DNA from: Paraburkholderia ginsengiterrae
GTDB taxonomy: Bacteria; Pseudomonadota; Gammaproteobacteria; Burkholderiales; Burkholderiaceae
Length of the DNA: 64,000 nucleotides
Reading direction: 5' to 3'
NCBI RefSeq assembly: GCF_001645125.1
Contig: NZ_LXKA01000232.1
Location: 37,137 to 101,136, forward strand
Of this stretch, positions 34,926 to 42,551 are shown piece after piece. A program made the position numbers and the translations under genes. The notes beneath the pieces were generated by a model. The model was not told where the DNA came from and searched no databases. It saw only the letters and a program-made list of their open reading frames with translations. How positions within the stretch are numbered: the first letter of the stretch is position 1; the number at the start of each line of letters is the position of its first letter.

Positions 34926-36230
34926 ATGGCAATCGATAAGCGGGTGGTGCGTCGGGTTGCGTTCGCGAGTGTGATTGGCGCTACCGTCGAGTGGTACGAC
35001 TTTTTTCTGTATGGCGTCGTGGCGGGCATTGTATTCAACAAGCTGTATTTTCCGTCGCACGATGCGCTCGTTTCTACGATGCTGGCCTACGGCACGTTCG
35101 CGGTCGGCTTTATCACGCGGCCGCTTGGCGGCGTGATCTTCGGTCACTTCGGCGACCGGGTCGGGCGCAAGTCCGCGCTGATCTGCACGCTCGTCATCAT
35201 GGGGATCTCGACGGCGGGCGTCGCCTTCGTGCCCACGTTCGAGCAGATCGGCATCTGGGCGCCGATTCTGCTGCTCTCGCTGCGCGTGCTGCAGGGTATC
35301 GGCCTTGGCGGCGAATGGGGCGGCGCGGTGCTGATGGCCTACGAATATGCGCCGCCCGAGCGGCGCGGCCTGTACGCGAGCCTGCCGCAGATCGGCCTGT
35401 CGATCGGTTTGTGCCTCGCGTCGGGCATTGTTGCGGGCATTTCGCGGCTGTTGCCGGAAGCGGCGTTCCTCGCGTGGGGCTGGCGGCTCGCGTTTGCCGG
35501 GTCGCTGCTGCTCGTGGTGCTGGGCCTGTACATCCGCCTCAAGGTCATGGAGACGCCCGAGTTTCTCGCGCTCAAGCGCAGCCGGCGCGACGTGAAGATC
35601 CCGTTTGTCGACATGATCACGCGCTATCGCGGCTCGGTGCTGCTGGGCATGGGTGCGCGCTGGATCGACGGCGTGTTCTTCAATATCTTCGCCGTGTTCA
35701 TGATCGGCTACCTCACGCAGCGCCTGTCGATGAGTCGCACCGAAGCGCTCACCGGCGTCATGATTGCGGCGATGGTGATGTGTTTCTTCATACCGGTGTT
35801 CGGCCGGATGTCGGATGCGCTGGGACGCGCGCGCGTGTACCGCTGGGGCTCGCTGATCTGCGGCCTGTCGGTGCTGCCGGCGTTCTGGCTGATGGAGACC
35901 CAGGCGGGCAATACGATGGCGGTGTGGCTCGCTATCGTGATTCCGTTCGGGATCTTCTACGCAATGGTTTATGGCCCCGAAGCGGCGCTCTTCGCCGAAC
36001 TCTTCGATGCCGAAGTGCGCTACACCGGCATCTCGTTCGTGTACCAGTTCTCGGGCATCTTCGCGAGCGGCCTCACGCCGATCATCGCGACGGCACTCCT
36101 GCGCGTCGACGGCGGCAAGCCGTGGTACGTGTGCGCGTACGTGGTGTTATCGGCGCTGCTGTCGGCGTGGGCGGCCTGGGCCATGGAGCGGCGCAGTAAA
36201 AACTTTGCGGCGGTGGCGGCCGTGCGTTGA
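34926..36230 (+). CDS. iseU: MFS transporter (metabolite:H+ symporter type), probable isethionate uptake
   Basis: The 434-residue carrier has 12 hydrophobic helices. It starts with the SHS/ProP-type VEWYDFFLYGVVAGIVFNKL, and the loop 2-3 motif is GHFGDRVGRKSALICTLVIM. LRVLQGIGLGGEWGGAVLMA is also diagnostic for this MFS branch. GGAGGAGG lies immediately before the ATG at 34926; an earlier ATG at 34896 lacks one. It follows iseJ by 133 bases. In Cupriavidus the isethionate cluster uses an MFS carrier (IseU), so this is the likely role; the substrate is inferred from context. Confidence 0.8.
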   Translation: MAIDKRVVRRVAFASVIGATVEWYDFFLYGVVAGIVFNKLYFPSHDALVSTMLAYGTFAVGFITRPLGGVIFGHFGDRVGRKSALICTLVIMGISTAGVAFVPTFEQIGIWAPILLLSLRVLQGIGLGGEWGGAVLMAYEYAPPERRGLYASLPQIGLSIGLCLASGIVAGISRLLPEAAFLAWGWRLAFAGSLLLVVLGLYIRLKVMETPEFLALKRSRRDVKIPFVDMITRYRGSVLLGMGARWIDGVFFNIFAVFMIGYLTQRLSMSRTEALTGVMIAAMVMCFFIPVFGRMSDALGRARVYRWGSLICGLSVLPAFWLMETQAGNTMAVWLAIVIPFGIFYAMVYGPEAALFAELFDAEVRYTGISFVYQFSGIFASGLTPIIATALLRVDGGKPWYVCAYVVLSALLSAWAAWAMERRSKNFAAVAAVR

Positions 36231-36264
36231 CGGCGCGCACCGAAAAGGCACTGGTAGTGGAGCA

Positions 36265-37287
36265 ATGATGAGACGAGACGGAGAGGATGACAAAGTGACG
36301 GATATCGTGACTGGCAAACCCGACAGGATGGTCGCGGTACGCAGTGTTTTCGGCATTGACTCGAACCTGATGGTGCCGGCTTTCAGCGAGCGTGACGACC
36401 ACGTGCCGGAGATCGACGAGGTCTACCGCTTCAATCCGGAGGTGACGCTCGCGATCCTGGCGGGCTTTAGCCGCGACCGCCGGGTGATGGTGCAAGGGAT
36501 GCACGGCACCGGAAAGTCGACGCATATCGAGCAGGTCGCCGCGCGCCTGAACTGGCCGTGCGTGCGCGTCAATCTCGATGGCCATATCAGCCGTCTGGAC
36601 CTGGTCGGCAAGGACGCGATCGTCGTGCGCGACGACCTGCAGGTGACCGAGTTTCAGGAGGGGATCGTGCCTTGGGCCTTGCAGCGCCCGGTCGCGTTGA
36701 TCTTCGACGAATACGACGCGGGGCGGCCGGACGTGATGTTCGTGATCCAGCGCATTCTGGAGCGCGACGGCAAGTTCACGCTGCTCGACCAGAATCGCGT
36801 GATTCATCCGCATCCGTATTTCCGCATGTTCGCCACCACCAACACGGTGGGCCTCGGCAACCTGAACGGCCTGTATCACGGCACCCAGGTGCTGAATCAC
36901 GCGCAGATGGACCGCTGGAACGTGGTGGCCACGCTCAATTATCTGCCGCGCGCGGAAGAGGCCGGCATCGTGCTCGCGCGCGTGCCCGAGCTGGCCGACG
37001 ACGCGGGGCGCGCGCTGATCGAATCGATGGTGAGCGTGGCCGAACTCACGCGCAAGGGTTTCGCGAGCGGCGACCTGTCGACGCTGATGTCGCCGCGCAC
37101 GGTGATCAACTGGGCGGAGAACTGCCAGATCTTCCGCGATCCCGCGATGGCGTTTCGTCTGACGTTCCTCAACAAGTGCGACGAAGCCGAGCGGTCGATC
37201 GTGGCGGAGTATTTTCAGCGCTGCTTTGGCCGCGAACTGGACGCTTCGGCGAGTGGCGCAGACCTCGCCACGGAATCGCTCCGATGA
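36265..37287 (+). CDS. CobS/MoxR-like AAA+ ATPase, no cobalamin context
   Basis: The 340-residue AAA+ protein starts like CobS (VRSVFGIDSNLMVPAFSERD). It carries Walker A MVQGMHGTGKSTHIEQVAAR, Walker B RPVALIFDEYDAGRPDVMFV and a sensor-1-like FRMFATTNTVGLGNL. CobS with CobT powers cobalt insertion by CobN, but no CobN or B12 gene is near. It lies 34 bases after iseU and overlaps the next gene (ATGA). GTG 36295 with AGAGGA upstream is a good alternative start. I infer that the pair activates or loads metal into a partner enzyme of this operon. Confidence 0.86.
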   Translation: MMRRDGEDDKVTDIVTGKPDRMVAVRSVFGIDSNLMVPAFSERDDHVPEIDEVYRFNPEVTLAILAGFSRDRRVMVQGMHGTGKSTHIEQVAARLNWPCVRVNLDGHISRLDLVGKDAIVVRDDLQVTEFQEGIVPWALQRPVALIFDEYDAGRPDVMFVIQRILERDGKFTLLDQNRVIHPHPYFRMFATTNTVGLGNLNGLYHGTQVLNHAQMDRWNVVATLNYLPRAEEAGIVLARVPELADDAGRALIESMVSVAELTRKGFASGDLSTLMSPRTVINWAENCQIFRDPAMAFRLTFLNKCDEAERSIVAEYFQRCFGRELDASASGADLATESLR

Positions 37288-39002
37288 AGGCCGACCGCCA
37301 GGCCGCGCGCCGTGCCGAGCGGCGCGAGGCGCTGTGCGCCGCGGCCGTGCGCGCACTCACGGGCGACGCAGCGCTGCATTACCGTGACGGCCGCTTGTGC
37401 CGCGACACGCGGCCACTGCCGTTGCACGCGCCGCATCTGCGCACCCATCCGCAACTGGACGACTTCGCCTCGCTGCGTGGCGCAGCCGATGGCGCGGCCT
37501 TGCGCCTGCTGCACTCCGACGCGCAGCTGCATGGCCGCCTATGTCCGCTGGACCCGGTCGAGCGGATGGTGTTCGAACTGCTCGAGCAATTGCGTTGCGA
37601 AACGCAGCTGCCGCCCGGCATGCCGGGCCTCGCCCGGAATCTGCGCGGGCGTTTCGAGGGCTGGTCGCGGGCCGTCCATCGCACCGGGTTGACTGAGGAT
37701 CATCTGGGCATTCTGCTCTACACGGTGGCGCAGATCGCATGGTCGCGTCTGACGGGTTGGCCCGTGCTGGAAGAGACCGAGGACCTGATCGAGGCGACCC
37801 GCGCGGCCATCGTGCCGGCGCTGGGTGTGTCACTGGCCGGCTTGCGCCGGCATCGTGCGGAGCAGGGCGCGTTCGCGGTGCATGCGCTTGAACTGGCGCG
37901 GTTGGTCGGCGACATGATCCGCACCGCCCGCGCGGAACAGGCGCAGGACGATCCGCAGGAATCGGAAGACGACAAGGCGCGCACGGCGTTCTCGCTCTGG
38001 TTCGATGTCGAGGACAACGAACCAGAGGACATGGCCGTGGCGCTGACCGGTGACAGCCGCGTGCTGGGTGCCTCGGACCAGGGCTATCGTGCCTACACCA
38101 CACGCTACGACAGCGAAATCCATCCCGGCACGCGGGTCCGCAAGGCTTTGCTCGACGAATTTCGCACGCGTCTCGACGAGCGCATCGCCGCCCTGGGTGT
38201 GAACGTCGCGCGGCTCGCGCACGCGCTCAAGGTGGCGCTTGCGACAACTCAACGCGACGGCTGGTCATTCGGCGAAGAGCATGGCCGGATCGACGGGCGG
38301 CGCCTCGCGCAACTGGTCAGTTCGCCAGCCGAGCGGCGCCTGTTCCGGCTGGAGCGGTACACGCCGCTCGCGGATTGCGCGGTCAGTTTTCTGATCGACT
38401 GCTCGGGGTCGATGAAAGCGCATATCGAGCCGGTCGCCATCATGGTGGACATTCTCACGCGCGCGCTCGACCAGGCCGGCGTGGCCACCGAGGTATTGGG
38501 CTTTACCACGGGCGCGTGGAACGGCGGCCGTGCCCGGCTCGACTGGCTGGCGCAGGGAAAGCCGCGCCATCCGGGCCGGCTCAATGAAATCTCGCACCTG
38601 GTGTTCAAGGACGCGTCGACGAACTGGCGGCGCGCCCGCGCGGAGATTGCCGCGCTCTTCAAGGCCGATCTGTTTCGCGAAGGGGTGGACGGTGAAGCGG
38701 TCGACTGGGCCTGCGCGCGTCTTGCCGCCGGCGCGCAGGCAAGGCGGATCCTGATCGTGATCTCGGACGGCAGCCCGATGGACAGCGCGACCGGCCAGGC
38801 CAACGATGCCTACTATCTCGACAATCATCTGAAGGAAGTAGTGGCGCGGCACGAGGCCTTGCGCGACGTGGAGGTGCTGGGTCTTGGCGTTGGACTCGAT
38901 CTCAGTCCGTATTACCGACGCTGCCTTGCCGTGGATCTGTCGGTGCCGCCCGATATGAAGCTGTTTGGTGAGATCGTGGGGTGGATTGGGGCGCGCAGGT
39001 AG
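37284..39002 (+). CDS. CobT-like VWA-domain protein, partner of the AAA+ ATPase
   Basis: The 572-residue protein has an N-terminal alpha-rich half like CobT (PGMPGLARNLRGRFEGWSRA). The middle is shortened: CobT's long acidic stretch is reduced to EQAQDDPQESEDDK. The C-terminal VWA domain is intact, with the MIDAS residues in CAVSFLIDCSGSMKAHIEPV, the second Ser/Thr loop at VLGFTTGAWNGGRARLDWLA and the Asp in IVISDGSPMDSATGQANDAY. MoxR-VWA pairs activate metalloenzymes (CoxDE, NorQD) or insert metals. Coupled to the ATPase gene by a 4-base overlap; last gene of the ise transcription unit. Confidence 0.86.
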   Translation: MKADRQAARRAERREALCAAAVRALTGDAALHYRDGRLCRDTRPLPLHAPHLRTHPQLDDFASLRGAADGAALRLLHSDAQLHGRLCPLDPVERMVFELLEQLRCETQLPPGMPGLARNLRGRFEGWSRAVHRTGLTEDHLGILLYTVAQIAWSRLTGWPVLEETEDLIEATRAAIVPALGVSLAGLRRHRAEQGAFAVHALELARLVGDMIRTARAEQAQDDPQESEDDKARTAFSLWFDVEDNEPEDMAVALTGDSRVLGASDQGYRAYTTRYDSEIHPGTRVRKALLDEFRTRLDERIAALGVNVARLAHALKVALATTQRDGWSFGEEHGRIDGRRLAQLVSSPAERRLFRLERYTPLADCAVSFLIDCSGSMKAHIEPVAIMVDILTRALDQAGVATEVLGFTTGAWNGGRARLDWLAQGKPRHPGRLNEISHLVFKDASTNWRRARAEIAALFKADLFREGVDGEAVDWACARLAAGAQARRILIVISDGSPMDSATGQANDAYYLDNHLKEVVARHEALRDVEVLGLGVGLDLSPYYRRCLAVDLSVPPDMKLFGEIVGWIGARR

Positions 39003-39028
39003 GTGAGGGGGCAGCGGATTCTCATATG

Positions 39029-39062
39029 AGCGGCCATCGGCGTCTCGAGGAGCGTGGCCGCT
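39029..39062 (+). terminator. hairpin after the CobT-like gene
   Basis: AGCGGCCA (39029-39036) pairs perfectly with TGGCCGCT (39055-39062) across an 18-base loop, 26 bases beyond the CobT-like stop. It is a candidate terminator of the ise operon; no T-tract follows. Confidence 0.5.
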
Positions 39063-39506
39063 GTATCAACGGACGTTCCACGTCGCGGCAGGTTTCGATG
39101 GACATTGCCGTCGGGCGGTCACACACTTAACCTTGTTGGCAACGCGTCGCGTGATTTCCCCGCGGCGCTTCGATTGCATTCTCTTCAATTTTTTCCGGTT
39201 TGACCCCCGCTTCCCTTGGCGCAGATCCGTGTTGGGTCGTACATGCCCATGCCGTATGCACCATCTCACAACTCAGTTGGGGGCCGCCCTGACAGGCACA
39301 GAGAATGCTGGTTATCCAACAGTTCTGGCAGTGTCTGTTACGAGCGTGTTCAAGACCCAAATCTCACGATAGAAAACCACGCAGAACGGTCACACGAAAT
39401 CGCACGCCGACCGGTGCTTCACTTGCCAGGTGGTTCCGGCGGCTTCACACATTGGGTTCGGGATCCCGTCGCTTATTTCGATGAGCACTCCGCAAGGGGA
39501 CAGCAC
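39063..39506. other. gene-free, AT-richer stretch between the ise operon and the Gly-rich protein gene
   Basis: About 440 bases with lower GC than the neighbours. The frame of the downstream gene stays open from a TTG at 39216, but its translation shows no pattern, and AAGGGGAC precedes the ATG at 39507. I see no tRNA, repeat or clear promoter box; the base composition fits a long intergenic control region or foreign DNA. Confidence 0.4.
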
Positions 39507-40418
39507 ATGAAAGTCGTGAATGGAAGGATGAGACGAAACGATCCGAAGCGTGTTTTAGTGTTCAGACAGGCTGAGCTTGCGCATTCGGGTGCAGGCAACC
39601 CCGATGCACGCATCAAGGCCGCATCGTCTGCAAGGGGCAGACACTTTGCGCTTTGGGCTGCGTCGGCAGGCGCATTGGCTGTCGGGGTCATGGGTCTCGT
39701 CGCGTATGGCGATCGGTTCGACTTTGATCAGGCGCTCGGGACCATCGGACACACGTCGCCGGCGCAACCCACGTCCTGGTCCGGTCATGTCGCGCCGCCA
39801 CCGTCGCCTCCCGCTCGCGCAACGGCGGGTGCCAGTGCGGAGCTTGCCCCACCTGTGTCTTCCGCTCCGTCCGAGCACCGTACTGAACCTGCTCTGGATT
39901 CTGTTGCGCCGCAGTCGGTTGCACCGCAGTCGGTTACACCAGGGCCTGGTCAAGCAAGCCATGCCGCCACACAGAATCGCCACCATTCGGCACCGCACGT
40001 GAGGGCAGTCGCGCGGCATGAGCCCGGGATTTCCCAACCCACGTCGCCGACGCAACAGGCGCTTTCGTCCGGTGATGTCGCGCGATCATCGTCACCGCCT
40101 GCTCAGGAAACTGCAATTGACAGTGCTGAGCTGGCGTTGCCGGTGTCGTCCGCTTCGTCCGCTTCGTCCGATCACCGCGATGTACCTTCAGCGGATTCTG
40201 CTTCACTGCGAATGGCTCAAGGCCAAACTGCAGGCGTTCACGGCGGAGGTGGTTCGGGCGCGGGTGCAGGCGGTTCGGGCGCAGGAAGTTCGGGTGCGGG
40301 CGGTTCAGGCTCAGGTAGTTCGGGCGCGGGTGGTTCGAGCGCAGGCGGTCACGGCGCGGGCAGTTCAGGCGCAGGGGGTCACGGCGGAGGCGGGAACGGC
40401 GGGAACGGGTCACGATAA
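39507..40418 (+). CDS. single-TM Pro/Ser-rich protein with internal duplication and Gly-rich tail, function unknown
   Basis: The 303-residue protein is not recognised. A short basic N-terminus precedes one hydrophobic helix (about residues 47-67, FALWAASAGALAVGVMGLVA). Then comes a Pro/Ala/Ser-rich region with two related copies of about 55 residues: TSPAQPTSWSG...SAELAPPVSSAPSEHR (83-125) and TSPTQQALSSG...SAELALPVSSASSASSDHR (179-224). Residues 246-301 are nearly pure Gly/Ser/Ala with GSGAG and GAGSS repeats. The layout suggests a type II membrane protein with an extended periplasmic or surface domain. The low-complexity tail makes its length prone to slippage. Confidence 0.6.
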   Translation: MKVVNGRMRRNDPKRVLVFRQAELAHSGAGNPDARIKAASSARGRHFALWAASAGALAVGVMGLVAYGDRFDFDQALGTIGHTSPAQPTSWSGHVAPPPSPPARATAGASAELAPPVSSAPSEHRTEPALDSVAPQSVAPQSVTPGPGQASHAATQNRHHSAPHVRAVARHEPGISQPTSPTQQALSSGDVARSSSPPAQETAIDSAELALPVSSASSASSDHRDVPSADSASLRMAQGQTAGVHGGGGSGAGAGGSGAGSSGAGGSGSGSSGAGGSSAGGHGAGSSGAGGHGGGGNGGNGSR

Positions 40419-40619
40419 TCGGCCGGGTTCGTTTCAGCCGCTCTTTCGTGCAAGAGACGAAGCTTATGGCGGCTACCCCACGGGCAATCACTATTTGCTC
40501 GGCACATGAAGCGTGCAATCCCTTGCGCATGTCCAATTCGAAGGAATATGCCGCGCGCTCGCGAACGCCATATCGCTCGTGTAAATTGGGGCGTTACCCA
40601 CTGGAGCGAGTTCACCGCC

Positions 40620-41162
40620 ATGACACCATTCGATCAAGCCAGAGCCAGCAAGTCGCCGTCCAGCCACGAGAACTGGCCTCATTTGCGGTTCCATCTGCCT
40701 TACAACCACGTGACGACAACCTTCGGCGATAACTGGTTCGCCCTCAAGGCTGAATCGTTCGCGCGCTTTTTCGGCACACCGACGTTTCTTATCGGCCAGA
40801 CGCTGGTTGTCGCGATCTGGATCGTCGTCAACATGGCGGGTTGGACGAAATTCGACGTCTATCCTTTCATTCTGTTGAATCTCGCATTCAGTCTGCAGGC
40901 CGCGTACGCGGCGCCGTTGATCCTGCTGGCGCAAACGCGTCAGGCAGACCGCGACAAGGCACTCGCCGACGCGGACGCACGCCATCGCGAAGATATCGCG
41001 AAGTCCGCCGAACAGCGACAGCTGCAAATGGCCGAACACACCGCGCAGATGACCGCGCTGCTGCAGCAAAACACTGAGCTTACCGAAATGACGCGGCAAC
41101 TGAGCGCGCGCATCGAAACACTGACTCTGGAGATGCATGCGAAGGTGCTGTCGGCGACGTGA
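40620..41162 (+). CDS. DUF1003 membrane protein
   Basis: The 180-residue protein has the DUF1003 core: DNWFALKAESFARFFGTPTF, then FLIGQTLVVAIWIVVNMAGW, FDVYPFILLNLAFSLQAAYA and APLILLAQTRQADRDK. These give two transmembrane helices and a conserved NxxQxxxD-type exit. The C-terminal 70 residues form a charged coiled coil (AEQRQLQMAEHTAQMTALLQ onward). ATG 40620 has GGAG upstream. Function is unknown for the family; the coiled coil suggests oligomer formation. Confidence 0.87.
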   Translation: MTPFDQARASKSPSSHENWPHLRFHLPYNHVTTTFGDNWFALKAESFARFFGTPTFLIGQTLVVAIWIVVNMAGWTKFDVYPFILLNLAFSLQAAYAAPLILLAQTRQADRDKALADADARHREDIAKSAEQRQLQMAEHTAQMTALLQQNTELTEMTRQLSARIETLTLEMHAKVLSAT

Positions 41163-41354
41163 ACGCAGCGCGCGCCACGCGGCGGCTCGCACGGCCGCGC
41201 GTCATGACGGTTTCCGATTGAAGCGGGAGATTCGACGAGGCGTGGTCGGCAGCAGCCGGCCGGACTCCATGCTGCACAACGCTTGCGCACCCTCGCGCCA
41301 CACGCTACGCACCATCAGGGTAACGGTCCACAAGGGTCGATTAATCGGCTATGC

Positions 41355-42404
41355 CTACGGCTGCACGGCCGTTTTTGTGGCTGCCGGTGCCTCGGCTTCT
41401 CGCTGCGTCGCGTTCAATGCCTGCACACACGTCACCGCGATCACGTAGTAAATATCGTCCGCGCTGCAGCCGCGGGAGAGATCGTTAGCCGGCTTGTTCA
41501 ACCCCTGCAGCATGGGCCCAATCGCCTTTGCACCGCCGATCCGCTCGGCCAGCTTGTAGCCGATGTTGCCCGCTTCGAGGCTCGGGAAAATCAGCGTGTT
41601 CGCGTGTCCTTCCACCTGCGAGTGATGGACCTTGCGCATCGCGATCTCGGCGACGATCGCCGCATCGAGCTGCACGTCGCCGTCGATGCACAGATGCGGA
41701 CGCGCCTCGCGCACGAGTTCGGTCGCGGCGATCACCTTGTCGACGGCCGCGTGATGCGCGCTGTGACTGGTCGAGAACGACAGCATCGCGACCTTGGGCT
41801 CCTGCATCAGGAGGCTCTGCGCGCTGTCCGCGGCCGCCATCGCGATCTCGGACAACTGCTGGGCGTCAGGTTCGACAACGAGCGCGCAATCGGAGAAGAT
41901 CAAACCGCCTTTCATGGTATGGAAAGGCTCGCACAGCATCATCAGGAAGAAGCTCGATACCAGCTTGAACGACGGGTGCAGACCGATGATCTGGATCGCC
42001 GTGCGCACCACGTCGGCGGTGGTGTGCACCGCGCCGGCCACCGAGCCGTCAGCATGACCGAGCCGCACCATCAGATTGGCGAAACACAGAGGGTCGAGGA
42101 TGGCCTGTTGCGCCTCGTCGCGCGTCATGCCTTTTTTGCTACGCAGAGCGAACAGTTCGTCCGCAAACGAGGCAGCGAGCGGCGAGGTGGCCGGGTCCAC
42201 CAGTTCCATCCCGGACAGGTCGACTCCTTCACTGGCAGCGGCCTCGCGGATGCGCGCGGCCGAGCCCACCAGTACGATTCGCGCAATGCCTTCACGCGTG
42301 GCGCGCTGCGCCGCCTGCAACATGCGCGGCTCTTCTGCCTCACATAGCACGATGCGCCGCGGCGAGCTGCGTGCGTGTTCGATGATGCGATTGATTGCTT
42401 TCAT
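41355..42404 (-). CDS. pta: phosphate acetyltransferase (short form)
   Basis: The 349-residue enzyme moves the acetyl group of acetyl phosphate to CoA. The family blocks are VGAVHTTADVVRTAIQIIGL, SSFFLMMLCEPFHTMKGGLI and SFSTSHSAHHAAVDKVIAAT, then NTLIFPSLEAGNIGYKLAER. It is the short, catalytic-only Pta found beside xsc in sulfonate degraders. There it converts the acetyl phosphate released by Xsc to acetyl-CoA. It lies downstream of xsc on the same strand, but two hairpins separate the genes. Confidence 0.94.
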   Translation of the reverse strand: MKAINRIIEHARSSPRRIVLCEAEEPRMLQAAQRATREGIARIVLVGSAARIREAAASEGVDLSGMELVDPATSPLAASFADELFALRSKKGMTRDEAQQAILDPLCFANLMVRLGHADGSVAGAVHTTADVVRTAIQIIGLHPSFKLVSSFFLMMLCEPFHTMKGGLIFSDCALVVEPDAQQLSEIAMAAADSAQSLLMQEPKVAMLSFSTSHSAHHAAVDKVIAATELVREARPHLCIDGDVQLDAAIVAEIAMRKVHHSQVEGHANTLIFPSLEAGNIGYKLAERIGGAKAIGPMLQGLNKPANDLSRGCSADDIYYVIAVTCVQALNATQREAEAPAATKTAVQP

Positions 42405-42449
42405 GGGATAGGCGCGGCCAATGTTGCGGAGCTAAGAGAGCAAACAAAA

Positions 42450-42531
42450 CAGGCCGGAGACGGGGCACCCCCCGGTGGGGCAATCCCGATTCCGGCCTGC
42501 CGGGTCCCAGCAGACTTCTTGCGGGACCCGG
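42450..42531 (-). terminator. two strong hairpins between xsc and pta
   Basis: CCGGGTCCC (42500-42508) pairs with GGGACCCGG (42523-42531) across a 14-base loop, 20 bases beyond the xsc stop. A second stem, CAGGCCGGA (42450-42458) with TCCGGCCTG (42491-42499), lies directly next to it. There is no T-tract. They may partly end transcription or protect the xsc message, which would set a lower Pta level. Confidence 0.65.
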
Positions 42532-42551
42532 ACCCTTGCACAACTCACGAC

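Noticed and set aside
36265-39002. Cobaltochelatase CobS and CobT of aerobic B12 synthesis
   Set aside because: No cobN or other cobalamin gene is near, the pair is embedded in an isethionate unit and the acidic linker of CobT is shortened. The family is kept, the B12 role is not.
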